A DNA stretch of 46,398 nucleotides from Eubacterium sp. (GCA_030524435.1 JAUNGS010000012.1:1-46398), one strand, 5' to 3'. Shown: positions 19,797 through 28,619, counted from the stretch's first letter. Program-made: numbers and translations. Notes: a model not told the origin generated them from the letters alone.

Positions 19797-20105
19797 TTAT
19801 AATTTGATTTCGATATCTACGCCTGCGGGCAGATTGAGACGCATTAAGGCATCTACTGTTTTCGGTGTGGGGTTCAGGATGTCGATGAGACGTTTGTGTG
19901 TACGCATTTCAAACTGTTCTCTGGAATCCTTGTACTTGTGAACCGCTCTTAAGATCGTGATGACTTCCTTCTGAGTCGGCAGCGGGATAGGACCAGAAAC
20001 GCTCGCTCCTGTTCTCTTCGCTGTTTCCACGATTTTTTCCGCTGACTGATCCAGCAGCTGATGATCAAATGCTTTCAGTCTGATTCTAATTTTTTGTTTT
20101 GCCAT
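19797..20105 (-). CDS. rpsJ: 30S ribosomal protein S10
   Basis: S10 functions in the small subunit and in transcription antitermination with NusB. The 102-residue product has [40 protein letters not shown] and [17 protein letters not shown]. It is the first gene of the S10-spc-alpha cluster, downstream of a strong promoter and a leader of about 220 bases. Its AGGAGG ribosome binding site lies inside an inverted repeat (20105-20151). Confidence 0.97.
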   Translation of the reverse strand: MAKQKIRIRLKAFDHQLLDQSAEKIVETAKRTGASVSGPIPLPTQKEVITILRAVHKYKDSREQFEMRTHKRLIDILNPTPKTVDALMRLNLPAGVDIEIKL

Positions 20106-20151
20106 ACCTAAATTTACCTCCTTGTGATTTTTTTGTTTAGCACTTTAGGTA
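20105..20151 (-). promoter_or_regulatory. Inverted repeat enclosing the rpsJ ribosome binding site
   Basis: On the minus strand TACCTAAA (20144-20151) and TTTAGGTA (20105-20112) form an 8-base perfect inverted repeat whose 31-base loop contains the AAGGAGG box. The last base of the second arm is the A of the start codon. If it folds, it could gate initiation of the first gene of the operon. Inferred from base pairing only. Confidence 0.4.
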
Positions 20152-20169
20152 CGTCAACCTCCTTGTCAA
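20142..20169 (-). promoter_or_regulatory. Possible second promoter close to rpsJ
   Basis: A perfect TTGACA (20164-20169) is followed after 16 bases by TAAAGT. The -10 match is only four of six, so this is a weak candidate for an internal promoter that would skip most of the leader. Confidence 0.25.
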
Positions 20170-20199
20170 CTCATCCGGGTGTTTCATAAACTGACTTTT

Positions 20200-20221
20200 A
20201 AAAAAAGCTGCCTAAAACAGC
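20200..20221 (-). terminator. Possible attenuator in the S10 leader
   Basis: On the minus strand GCTG-TTTTAGG-CAGC is followed by seven T residues, about 100 bases after the predicted transcription start and before rpsJ. The stem is only four to five pairs, so it may need help from upstream leader pairing such as CCGAT/ATCGG (about 20243-20258). Confidence 0.3.
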
Positions 20222-20331
20222 CGGTTTCAAGGGGGTTGTCGTCCGATTCTGAGATCGGGACATACTCTGTGAGAATTACCTGAATTAGTAACAGCAACTT
20301 CTCACTTCATCGCAAATAGCCAACCTCAACT

Positions 20332-20360
20332 ATTATACATGGGCGCTTATCTTTCTGCAA
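20332..20360 (-). promoter_or_regulatory. Main promoter of the S10-spc-alpha operon
   Basis: On the minus strand TTGCAG is followed after exactly 17 bases by a perfect TATAAT. Transcription would start near 20325, giving a leader of about 220 bases before rpsJ. The stretch between this promoter and the addA terminator (20361-20504) holds AT-rich sequence with no gene I can support. Confidence 0.8.
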
Positions 20361-20504
20361 GTTTTTTTTGATTTTTTTGTTCTTTTTTTGACTCTGAAAT
20401 TTCGTTTAAGAAAGTTTTAAGATTTCTAAAGAAATGTAATCTTTTTCTTTTCCCAACGCTAATTTCTTTTGTGCCTAAGGCTTTATCCCGCTCTATTTTC
20501 CATA

Positions 20505-20529
20505 TTAAAAAGGGCCGGTTTCCCGGCCC
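20505..20529 (-). terminator. Terminator of the addB-addA operon
   Basis: On the minus strand GGGCCGG-GAAA-CCGGCCC, a 7-base GC stem with a GNRA-type tetraloop, is followed by TTTTT. It lies 42 bases beyond the addA stop. Confidence 0.85.
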
Positions 20530-20571
20530 CATGATTTTAAAAATCTTTAATATATTAATAGGAAGGATTTT

Positions 20572-23500
20572 TTACACAGCAATCCATACCCCCGCACTTA
20601 CCAGACAGAGGTATTTTTCTTTTACAGGAATTTCTGTCAGGGCTGCCAGCGCTCTGGCATAAAACTCAATCTGCTGCCTGTATCTGGCCACAATTTTTTC
20701 TCTCTCCTGAGGCCCCCTGAAGTGATCTGTCTTATAATCCAGAAGCACCCAGCCATCGGCCTCCAGGAAGGCGCAGTCGAGCATCCCCTGAACCACCACC
20801 CTGTCCTCCGCCTCCAAACCGAGCTCAGCGGCGGAGATCCGATGGTAAAAGGGCTGCTCACGGCAGATCTTTAAGGCTGCCAGCAGTCTGTCAAAGAGGT
20901 CAGATTCTATAAACCGCTTCGCCGCCCCCAAATCGATGGTTTGGGCCAGACCCTGGGGCAGCAGCGCTTTCTGAACCAGGGCATCCCGCTGGGCCGCCAG
21001 AAAAGCCGAGACGGCGGCCTCTCCCTGGGGAAGCGCCTTTCGAAGCGCCCCGAGGTCCAGATGCTGCAGCAGGGCGTGCATCGCCGTCCCTCGCTGGGCC
21101 GCCGTCCAGCTGCTTGCTGCTTCCTCCATAAAAGCCGGTCTAGGCAGACGCTCCACAGGCTGGGGATCATCCTGTTTTTTACCGCCAAAGGTTTGAAAGG
21201 CTGTCACCGTGATTTTTCCCGGTGCCTCCGCCTCGCCCGCTTTGGGGTAGACAAATCCCAGACGCCTGTCGACTTCGGCGTCGATTGCAGGATCCGCCGG
21301 AAATTCCCCTTCCCTCAGGGCTTCCTCCAATACCGTCTCCTCTGCCAAGGCTTCCGCCTGGGTCAGCACCTGCAGCCTAAAGCTTTCGGTTTCCACAGAA
21401 CTCACCTGCTCCGACAACACTGCAGACCGGCCGTCCTCCAGGGCGATCACCAGCCAATCCAACAGGCTGGCGGCCTTTTTAAGCTGATAGGGTGTCGCAC
21501 CATCCTGCCATAAACGGTATTTCCTAGGCAAATCCCGGGTCTTGACGCTGCCCACGGCTATAAAGGCCTCCTGGGCCCTGGTCATGGCGACGTAAAGCAG
21601 CCGCATTTCCTCTGAGCTCGCCTCCATATTACACTGCATTGTACAGATTTTTTGCTGCAGCGTTTCTGTCAGCGCACGCTTTTCAAGATCGATGCAGCTG
21701 CAGCAAATGCCCAGCCTTTTATGGAAAAAGATCCGGCCGCTGCCCTCCTGTTTGTTGAAATGGCTGCCCATCCCCGCCAGGAAAACCACGGGAAATTCCA
21801 GACCCTTGCTTTTGTGTATCGTCATGATCCTGACGACATTCTCCTGATCGCTGAGGATACTGGGCGCCCCCATATCGCTGCCGCTTTTCTTCATGCGCTC
21901 CACGAATTGGATAAAATAGAACAGCCCCCGGAGGGTAGAGGCCTTGTAGTCCCCGGCCCGCTTCAGTAAAAGCCGCAGATTATTCTGGCGGGTTTCGCCG
22001 CCGGGCAGCGCCCCCACGAAATAATAGTAGCCCGTGTCCATGTACAGCTGCCAGAGGAAGCTCTCAATGTCCATCACCCGGGAGGCCTCCCGCCATTGAT
22101 CCAGCTTCCCATAAAAGGCCCGAAGCTTCTGGGCCAGATCATCCTCCTGGGCTGTCATATAGGCCTCGGCTGCAGCGTAGTAGGGGCGCTCTCTGTCCGC
22201 CAGCCGGATATCCGTACACTCCTCCAGGGTAAAATTCCCCACCGGAGAGGTCATCACCGACAACAGCGGCAGATCCTGGCGTCTGTTATCGATGAGCTTC
22301 AGCAGATTCATCACGACGCCGATTTCCAGGGATTCATAGTAGTCGCCGCCGCCATCGTAGTAGGCGGGAATGCCCTGTTCACTAAAAATTTTGGCATAAA
22401 TCTCACCGCGCCCGGTGATCGCTCGCATCAGCACCGCCACATCGCGATACTCCAGCCTCCGCTCTTCACCCCGCTTCGTGTCAAAAAAGGGCCTGCCAAC
22501 CTGGCTTTGAATTTTTTTGGCGATGAAGCGCGCCTCCGTCTCCACGACGGAAATCTCATCGCCATCCTCCTCCGCGGCCGCCGGGGGCTTCTCGATAATA
22601 TAGACCTCGCTTTTTCTGTAATCTCCGGCGGCCTCCAGCCCCTTATAAAGCCTGGCCTGTTCATCGTAGGCCACCTCGCCCAAGGTCGGCGACATAATTT
22701 TCTCAAAGACAGTGTTAACGCTGTCGATCACCCCCGCTGCGCTTCTGAAGTTTTTACTCAGGGTGACCAGGGCGTCCTCCTGCCGTTTTTCCCCTTTAAA
22801 GGCCTGATACTTTTCAATGAAAATCGTGGGATCCGCCAGTCTAAACCGGTAAATGCTCTGCTTAACGTCCCCAACCATAAAGTAGTTGTTCTTCCGGACG
22901 ATGCGCTGAATAATCGTCTCCTGCATATCGTTGGTATCCTGGTATTCATCCAGGAAAATATAAAGGTAGCGTTCCCTAAGCTCCCCGGCGATATCAGGGT
23001 TATTTAAAATTTTCAGCGCGTACGCCTCAAGATCGTTGAAATCCAGCAGATTTTTGGCCTGCTTTTTCTCAGAAAAACGAGCTTTAAAGGCCCCTGTTAA
23101 ACGAATCAGCTCGGCCATCGGGGCCTTCATTCTCGCCGATAAATCCAATTCCTCCCCGATGGATGCAATGTGAAGGGACCGCCATTTTTTCAGGATCTCC
23201 TTGGCCTCATTGCGCATCCCCTTAATCGTTTCGCTGAGCGCCTCGTCTATCTTTTTGGCGCCCTTGTACCTTGGAAATTCAAAGCCGCAAATCATATCCT
23301 TGAAGCGCCCATTATCCGACGCCAAAGCCCCCCGGATCTGATCCAATCCCCTGAGATCCTCCTCGAGCTGCTCCTGGGTTTTCCCAAAGCCCTCCACGCC
23401 CTCGCAGAGCTTTAAGGCCCGCGCCAAAAGCTCCGCTGCGCCTTCGAGCTCCGAGGTCATCTCCGATTTGAAGATCTGTCCCCAGGGTCCCTGCCAAAAG

Positions 23501-24117
23501 GCCTGTTCATCCAAGTCAAAATTTTGAAGTGCCGCCTCGCACCAAGCGTCGGGCTCCGGCTGGGTTGCCAAAAAGGTATAGAGGCTTTCCACCGTCGATT
23601 TAAGGCCCTCATCACTGCGGTTCGAGGAAAACATTTCCACCAGACGGCTAAAGGCATTCTCTCCGTCCTCCGGAATTTTAAGGTACTCTGCCTCAAAAAC
23701 CTCCTCCAGACTCTCCTGAATCACAATTTGCCGCTCGGCCTCATTCATCAGAGAAAACTCCGGATCGATGCCTGCCTCCTGGAAATATTCCCGCACCAGG
23801 GTGCTGCAGAAGGCGTGGAGGGTAGAAATGGACGCCGCTGTCATCAGATTAATCTGCCGGATAAGATAGGCCTTGTCGCTGTCCTTTGAGGAAAGCTCCT
23901 GCATCAGCGCCCTGCTCAGCCGCTCCTTCATCTCCGAGGCCGCCGCCCGGGTGAAGGTCAGCACCAGCAGCCTGTCCACAGGCACGCCCTCCTCCACGAC
24001 GATTCGGCGGATGCGCTCGATGAGCAGCGCCGTCTTGCCAGACCCTGCCGCCGCCGATACCAGCAGGTTTTTATCTCGAATCTCTATGGCTCTGGTCTGA
24101 TCCTCAGTCCACTGCAT
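20572..24117 (-). CDS. addA: ATP-dependent helicase/nuclease subunit AddA
   Basis: AddA is the helicase-nuclease subunit of AddAB, which resects double-strand DNA ends for RecA-mediated repair. The protein of about 1181 residues has UvrD-type motifs: Walker A SAAAGSGKT near residues 21-29, LVLTFTRAAASEMKERL, Walker B LYIFLDEYQDTND, VGDVKQSIYRFR, and TIHKSKGLEFPVVF. The C-terminal RecB-type nuclease has QGMLDCAF and LLDYKTD with the catalytic Asp/Asp/Lys. I start at MQWTEDQTRAIE, seven bases after GAGGAG, with a 14-base overlap with addB; an ATG six codons upstream is less likely. Last gene of its operon. Confidence 0.95.
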   Translation of the reverse strand: MQWTEDQTRAIEIRDKNLLVSAAAGSGKTALLIERIRRIVVEEGVPVDRLLVLTFTRAAASEMKERLSRALMQELSSKDSDKAYLIRQINLMTAASISTLHAFCSTLVREYFQEAGIDPEFSLMNEAERQIVIQESLEEVFEAEYLKIPEDGENAFSRLVEMFSSNRSDEGLKSTVESLYTFLATQPEPDAWCEAALQNFDLDEQAFWQGPWGQIFKSEMTSELEGAAELLARALKLCEGVEGFGKTQEQLEEDLRGLDQIRGALASDNGRFKDMICGFEFPRYKGAKKIDEALSETIKGMRNEAKEILKKWRSLHIASIGEELDLSARMKAPMAELIRLTGAFKARFSEKKQAKNLLDFNDLEAYALKILNNPDIAGELRERYLYIFLDEYQDTNDMQETIIQRIVRKNNYFMVGDVKQSIYRFRLADPTIFIEKYQAFKGEKRQEDALVTLSKNFRSAAGVIDSVNTVFEKIMSPTLGEVAYDEQARLYKGLEAAGDYRKSEVYIIEKPPAAAEEDGDEISVVETEARFIAKKIQSQVGRPFFDTKRGEERRLEYRDVAVLMRAITGRGEIYAKIFSEQGIPAYYDGGGDYYESLEIGVVMNLLKLIDNRRQDLPLLSVMTSPVGNFTLEECTDIRLADRERPYYAAAEAYMTAQEDDLAQKLRAFYGKLDQWREASRVMDIESFLWQLYMDTGYYYFVGALPGGETRQNNLRLLLKRAGDYKASTLRGLFYFIQFVERMKKSGSDMGAPSILSDQENVVRIMTIHKSKGLEFPVVFLAGMGSHFNKQEGSGRIFFHKRLGICCSCIDLEKRALTETLQQKICTMQCNMEASSEEMRLLYVAMTRAQEAFIAVGSVKTRDLPRKYRLWQDGATPYQLKKAASLLDWLVIALEDGRSAVLSEQVSSVETESFRLQVLTQAEALAEETVLEEALREGEFPADPAIDAEVDRRLGFVYPKAGEAEAPGKITVTAFQTFGGKKQDDPQPVERLPRPAFMEEAASSWTAAQRGTAMHALLQHLDLGALRKALPQGEAAVSAFLAAQRDALVQKALLPQGLAQTIDLGAAKRFIESDLFDRLLAALKICREQPFYHRISAAELGLEAEDRVVVQGMLDCAFLEADGWVLLDYKTDHFRGPQEREKIVARYRQQIEFYARALAALTEIPVKEKYLCLVSAGVWIAV

Positions 24118-27100
24118 TTGCTTTCTCCTCTCCAATAAGACGCATCAGGTCTTTTTTCTTGATTTTATTGTCCAAAACCTCATAGGCGGCCCGGCCCACG
24201 CTGGCATCAAATTGACAGATACCGCGGTAGTCGCAGTAGAGACATCCCGTGGTCTGGCCCTTCTTGTAGGGTCTGATGGCCACGTCGCCGCCGAGAATCT
24301 TTTCGCCCATCTCCACCACAAGGCCCTTGACGTAGGCCAAAAGCGCCTCGAATTCCTCCAGACTCATTTTGTAATCCGCATACCTCACGCTTAATACCTC
24401 CGGCATTCCGGCATCGCCGTTGATGGCGGTCAAGACCTCGGGATCGTCCAGATACAAACCATTTAAACGGAATTCCTTGTTGATTTCCGCAGTGATTTTT
24501 TCAGGGTCCATCTGGTCCACCAGAACCAGAGGGTCGTTCACATGAAAATAGAAGGTGCCGCCGGGAATCAGCTCCTCCCCGGGAATCAGGCTGAGCCCTG
24601 CGTCCATGTACACCAAAAGCTGCAGGGAAAGGCCGTAATAAATCTCTCCCAGATTGATTTTCTTGGCGCCGGATTTATAGTCGATGACCTTGACATATTT
24701 TCCCTGCTCCCTGATGTAGAGATCCAGGCGGTCGATGATCCCCTTGAGCCTCAGATGATGCCCCGAGGGCAGGCTGAATTCCCTGAGAAAGTCCTGCTCG
24801 CTGAATTTAAAATCGAAGCTGCCCTGGCGCAGCTGCTTCACCAGCATCTGCACCGTGCGCTTGCCCACCCGGTTCAGACGCCGTCCCAGGTATTGATACT
24901 GTCCTGAGCTCGAAAAAACCTGGTGCTTTACCTGGGGCAAAAGCTCGCCCAAAAGTCTCTCCACCAGGGCATCGCTCTGCTCAGGGGTTAAATCCTTAAC
25001 GGCCACACCCATCCGGGCGCTTTCTTTGCACACCCCGTCGATGACACCGTGGAGCACCGCCCCGATATCCGGCGTCTCCACCCTGTACTCCGGCCTCGGG
25101 CTGGGGGCCAGACCGTAGTGAACATAGTGGGCGTAGGGACATCGTCTGTACTGCTCCAGCCGGGAAATACTGACATTGAGGGGCGACTTAAACAGGCGAA
25201 TGGCCCGGCCCGGATCCATCTTATCGTCCACACCGCCGTAGTCCAAGGCTCGGCGGATATGGGCGTAGTCCGCTTTGTAGGCTTCGCTCTCTCTGTACCA
25301 GCGCCCCACGGACTGCCAGAGCTGACGCCTTTCATCGTCGACACTGCCGCCCCGGCGCAGCTCTCTGAAATAGCCCATCACAGCCCCCAAGGTCCCCCGG
25401 GGAGTGGAGACCAGCTCCCAGGGTATCCCCTGCTCCGTCTCCAGAGCCGAGTGGATTTTAAGCTCTGGAAAAACCAGCTTCAGACGCCCCAACAGCGGCG
25501 AGAGTCCCAGGCTTCCGCCCTCGGCGTCCATCATGGCGTAGGAAATCCAAAGATAATCCCGGGGTCTGGCCAGGATATTGTAGATGGCAAACTCCTCCTG
25601 GGCCCGGATGTAGCTGCCGCTGTTTTGCAGGGCAAAATTTTTATCCTTGAGGCGCAGGCGCTCCTGCTCCGACAAAAGCCCGGCAGTCTGACCCGTCGAG
25701 GGGATATTTCCCTCATTAAAGCCCAAAACCAGCAGCGCCCGCATGGAACGCGTACGGCTCCTGAGGAGATCTGTGACCTCCACCACGTCCCGCCGCTGCG
25801 GAATGACACCGATGGTGTAGGAATGCAGCCCTCCCTTTAGGATATCGATGAAGGTCCCCAGATCCATCGCCACCTCGCCCATGGTCTGCGCCGCCTGATC
25901 GAAAACCTCAAGCAGGATATTCCAAATTTGATTGTACCAGCCCATGGTCTCGTAATCTCCGGCATCCCTCAGCAAAGCCATGTAGTCCTCCAGCCGCGCC
26001 TGGACCCCGATGCCCTCCAAAAAGTCAAAGAGCTCCCGGATTTTTTCTTCGCAGGTTTTGGCCGATTTAAGGGCCTTTGAAAAGGCAAGCAGCGGCGCCG
26101 CCACCGCCTCCCGGGCGGCATTGACCTCCTCCAGGGCCAGGGCGGGGTTGACACTCTCCCGCACAAAATCCTTTTCCCAGGCCTGCCCCTTGATGCCAAA
26201 CTCGATGACATAGTTTTCAAGGTCCTCGGCCGCCTTTCCCGAAATCGGGGCGAAGCCCGTCTTAACAAAGGAAAAGATATCCTCGTATAAAAATCCCCGC
26301 TGGACCGTCTCCATCGCCGCCAGCACCGCCTCGATAAAATGATTGTCTGTGATGCTCACCGATGCGTCCATGAAAAAGGGCAGACCCGCCGCGCCGAAAA
26401 TACGTTTAATCTGACTGCCGTAGACCTTCATATCCCCGGCCAAAACCACAATCTCCCCGTAGCTCAGGCCCTGATCCCGCACCAACGCCGCAATTTTCCG
26501 AGCGCAGGCCTCGGTTTCCTCCCAGGGGTTGACCCGCTGGACGACCTCGATGGTCTCAGGATTTCCCCCAAAGGCTGCCGGCGCGTAGGAAAACAGCTGA
26601 CACTCCAGCGCCTCCAGGGCGTCCTGGGGCCCTCGGCCTGCAGACAGGGTCGTCACCTCAAAGGACTGGCCGGTGCGCCCGGCGATCCCCCGCATCCACT
26701 CCAGGGTTTCCAGAGGCACGGAAAAGGCCGAGGCATCCCCCACGGTGGGATTTATATCACAGGTCAGGGTCATGGTGATGGATTTTGCCGCCCGGGCCAG
26801 GGCCTCGATGATTTTAAAATTTAAGAAGGAGAAGGATTCAAAGCCGTCGATCCAGATTCTGGCGCCCTTGAGAAACTCTGCCTGACCGATCATCTCAGCC
26901 ACCAGCGCCGCCCGATCCTCTCTGTCCAGGCGCTCCTCGCCTAAATTTTCCTTGAACCGGCTATAAATTTTCAAAATATCCCTGAGCTTTTTTTCTAAAA
27001 TACGCCCCCCTGTCATAGTCTCGAGGAAGGTCTCTAAATCCTGGGGGGCGATATCATTCTGCTTCAGCTCTCCGATAAATTGACAGATATTGTCGAGAAA

Positions 27101-27457
27101 GCCCAGCTTGGCGGCACTTTTTTTATAAACCTCCAGCTCCGGGGCCACCTCGGACACGCTTTTTTGCAAAAGCATCTCCACGCCGTGGGCATCCACAAAG
27201 GCCCTGGTGAGCCCCCCCGCCTCCGAGAACACGCGGTACCCCAGGCGTTCCAGACTCAAAACCTCTGCTGAAATCAGACCCTCGAGACCATTTTCATCCA
27301 TGAGACCCTGCTCCGCCAGCAGGGTTGCATCCTGGGGGACAATGAGCAGCAGCTTTTCCTCCCCCGCCGCCAGGGCTTTGCCCATTTGCCTGTATACCTC
27401 ACGGCTTTTGTCAGGATAGCGTTTTCCCTGACGGCCGGTGATTATTTCTATACCCAC
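24104..27457 (-). CDS. addB: ATP-dependent helicase/deoxyribonuclease subunit AddB
   Basis: AddB partners AddA, recognises the crossover signal and cuts the second strand. The protein of about 1117 residues has the C-terminal nuclease motif LKGIIDRLDLYI and VIDYKSG, and the cysteines of the family Fe-S site in YRRCPYAHYV and GCLYCDYRGICQF. I start at a GTG (GIEIITGRQGKRY), seven bases after AGGAGG; a TTG eight codons upstream lies beyond that box. Oddly, the place where AddB normally has a GxxGxGK[ST] nucleotide loop reads GRQGKRYPDKS, so the Walker A motif looks degenerate. Confidence 0.93.
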   Translation of the reverse strand: MGIEIITGRQGKRYPDKSREVYRQMGKALAAGEEKLLLIVPQDATLLAEQGLMDENGLEGLISAEVLSLERLGYRVFSEAGGLTRAFVDAHGVEMLLQKSVSEVAPELEVYKKSAAKLGFLDNICQFIGELKQNDIAPQDLETFLETMTGGRILEKKLRDILKIYSRFKENLGEERLDREDRAALVAEMIGQAEFLKGARIWIDGFESFSFLNFKIIEALARAAKSITMTLTCDINPTVGDASAFSVPLETLEWMRGIAGRTGQSFEVTTLSAGRGPQDALEALECQLFSYAPAAFGGNPETIEVVQRVNPWEETEACARKIAALVRDQGLSYGEIVVLAGDMKVYGSQIKRIFGAAGLPFFMDASVSITDNHFIEAVLAAMETVQRGFLYEDIFSFVKTGFAPISGKAAEDLENYVIEFGIKGQAWEKDFVRESVNPALALEEVNAAREAVAAPLLAFSKALKSAKTCEEKIRELFDFLEGIGVQARLEDYMALLRDAGDYETMGWYNQIWNILLEVFDQAAQTMGEVAMDLGTFIDILKGGLHSYTIGVIPQRRDVVEVTDLLRSRTRSMRALLVLGFNEGNIPSTGQTAGLLSEQERLRLKDKNFALQNSGSYIRAQEEFAIYNILARPRDYLWISYAMMDAEGGSLGLSPLLGRLKLVFPELKIHSALETEQGIPWELVSTPRGTLGAVMGYFRELRRGGSVDDERRQLWQSVGRWYRESEAYKADYAHIRRALDYGGVDDKMDPGRAIRLFKSPLNVSISRLEQYRRCPYAHYVHYGLAPSPRPEYRVETPDIGAVLHGVIDGVCKESARMGVAVKDLTPEQSDALVERLLGELLPQVKHQVFSSSGQYQYLGRRLNRVGKRTVQMLVKQLRQGSFDFKFSEQDFLREFSLPSGHHLRLKGIIDRLDLYIREQGKYVKVIDYKSGAKKINLGEIYYGLSLQLLVYMDAGLSLIPGEELIPGGTFYFHVNDPLVLVDQMDPEKITAEINKEFRLNGLYLDDPEVLTAINGDAGMPEVLSVRYADYKMSLEEFEALLAYVKGLVVEMGEKILGGDVAIRPYKKGQTTGCLYCDYRGICQFDASVGRAAYEVLDNKIKKKDLMRLIGEEKANAVD

Positions 27458-27520
27458 AATTATTCCTCCTACAGCTTTCAATTACAATGCTTATGCCAAA
27501 AACAGCAAACCCTTCTTCCC

Positions 27521-27832
27521 CTACTTGTGCTCGAGGGGTACAATGGCAAGGGTTTTTCCCAGGGGAGCGAGAATCTTCAGCACCGTCTCGATCTGCGGGC
27601 TGGTGATCCCCTTCTCCATCCTTGCAATCACCGGCTGCTTTACGCCGCTGAGCTCCTCAAGCTTCTTTTGGCTGATGCCCTTCTCCTGTCTCGCCTTGAT
27701 GATTTCTCCAATCAGAGATACCCGCAAATCACTTTCTGCAATTTCCTCGGGGGTGAAAAATTCTTCCCTTACCTCCTTCCAGCTTCTCCCGATAGCCGGA
27801 TTTCGTCTCATATCTTTTTCTGTGTTACTCAT
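27521..27832 (-). CDS. HigA-like antitoxin, XRE-family helix-turn-helix protein
   Basis: A 103-residue protein with a C-terminal helix-turn-helix domain (roughly residues 38-95; [18 protein letters not shown] then [11 protein letters not shown] and [19 protein letters not shown]). Its ATG overlaps the end of the toxin gene in ATGAGTAA, so the pair is co-translated, toxin first, as in HigBA and Gp49-type modules. Such antitoxins bind their toxin and repress their own promoter; a matching inverted repeat covers the promoter at 28212-28252. The antitoxin is intact although the toxin frame is broken. Confidence 0.85.
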   Translation of the reverse strand: MSNTEKDMRRNPAIGRSWKEVREEFFTPEEIAESDLRVSLIGEIIKARQEKGISQKKLEELSGVKQPVIARMEKGITSPQIETVLKILAPLGKTLAIVPLEHK

Positions 27833-28187
27833 CCTTAACGCCCCTTTCTTTTAGATCTGCAAGCTCACGCTTTGCCTTTGCTATTTCTTTTTTAGGAGTC
27901 TTTTGTGTCTTTTTCATAAACACATGCAGCAGTACATAGCTTCCATTTGTCCAGCTCACAAAAATAATTCTATTCCGTAAGGGTCTCAACTCCCAAATTT
28001 AACCTTCAAGATGTTTTATATATGGCTCTCCCGCATATGTCCCATAACGACTTAACATCTCAATATAATCATTAATCTTTTCAAGCATTATACGACTACG
28101 CTTGTCCTTTTTTTGAGCCAATCCTGCCATATACTCAATGACTGGTTCTTTTCCGTTTCGGTCTTTATAAAAATATATATGATACAC
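27825..28187 (-). pseudogene. HigB/Gp49-type RelE-superfamily toxin with in-frame stop
   Basis: From a GTG at 28187 with AAGGAAGG upstream, the frame reads MYHIYFYKDRNGKEPVIEYM and on to YIKHLEG, where TAA at 27999-28001 interrupts it. The same frame then continues [35 protein letters not shown] and ends KERGVKDE at 27825. Together these are a complete Gp49/HigB mRNA-interferase-like protein of about 120 residues; the family normally has an acidic residue in GEIWELRP or GDIWELRP where the stop is, so GAA to TAA would explain it. The 62-residue product would lack the catalytic C-terminal half. Read-through or a sequencing error remain possible. Confidence 0.85.
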
Positions 28188-28211
28188 GTTTTTCCTTCCT
28201 TCTTATCATTG

Positions 28212-28252
28212 ATTATACTTAAAAGTTATTAAACATTCAAGTACTTTTAAGT
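28212..28252 (-). promoter_or_regulatory. Promoter and operator of the toxin-antitoxin operon
   Basis: On the minus strand TTGAAT is followed after 17 bases by TATAAT. Inverted repeats ACTTAAAAGT (28243-28252 in that orientation) and ACTTTTAAGT (28217-28226) flank the -35 and touch the -10, so a dimeric HigA-like repressor bound there would block RNA polymerase. The 28253-28409 stretch beyond it holds no gene I can support. Confidence 0.7.
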
Positions 28253-28409
28253 TATTGTCTTGTCCAAAAGCTTCAGAAAATATCGCGCAGCGGCTTACAA
28301 AAACAACGCCAAGATTCGGAAAAAGCTGCTGTCTCTAAAACAGCGCGGCTTTATTTGCTGTAAGTGAAAAAAGGGGAAATATACCTGTATCAGAAATTAT
28401 TAGAAAGCA

Positions 28410-28450
28410 AAAGCCCCGAAAGTCGATATACAAACAACTTTCGGGGCTTT
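28410..28450 (-). terminator. Hairpin downstream of tRNA-Leu
   Basis: AAAGCCCCGAAAGT and ACTTTCGGGGCTTT form a perfect 14-base stem with a 13-base loop, 13 bases after the tRNA 3' end. On the minus strand the stem ends in TTTTGCTTTC, a broken T-run. Likely the tRNA terminator. Confidence 0.7.
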
Positions 28451-28462
28451 GAAATTTCTTTA

Positions 28463-28549
28463 TGGTGCCGAAGGTGGGACTCGAACCCACACGGTATTGC
28501 TACCAACGGATTTTGAGTCCGTCACGTCTGCCAATTCCATCACTTCGGC
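28463..28549 (-). tRNA. tRNA-Leu, anticodon CAA
   Basis: On the minus strand GCCGAAG pairs with CTTCGGC to form the acceptor stem, followed by A and an encoded CCA. The anticodon arm ACGGA-CTCAAAA-TCCGT gives anticodon CAA, which reads TTG. The long variable arm (TGGTAGCAATACCG) makes it a class II tRNA, as expected for leucine. The T arm is GTGGG-TTCGAGT-CCCAC. Total length 87 bases. A promoter lies at 28583-28611. Confidence 0.97.
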
Positions 28550-28582
28550 TTAAATAGATTGTTCCTTTTAAGGACGCTATCT

Positions 28583-28611
28583 ATCATACCATATTTCCGT
28601 GTCGATTTCAA
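28583..28611 (-). promoter_or_regulatory. Promoter of tRNA-Leu
   Basis: TTGAAA, 17 bases, then TATGAT with an upstream TG (extended -10) on the minus strand, about 34 bases before the mature tRNA 5' end. Confidence 0.75.
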
Positions 28612-28619
28612 ATATATTT

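Noticed and set aside
20347-20532. A 61-residue minus-strand frame between addA and the S10 promoter
   Set aside because: It spans the addA terminator and overlaps the S10 -35 region, has a low-complexity Lys/Glu composition, and no ribosome binding site was identified.
22096-23007. A 303-residue plus-strand frame opposite addA
   Set aside because: Covers conserved AddA helicase motifs on the other strand; the translation has no recognisable family features.
28253-28409. Possible gene fragment upstream of the toxin-antitoxin promoter, with a plus-strand reading SFRKYRAAAYKNNAKIRKK
   Set aside because: No start codon, ribosome binding site or recognised homology; too short to call even as a pseudogene.
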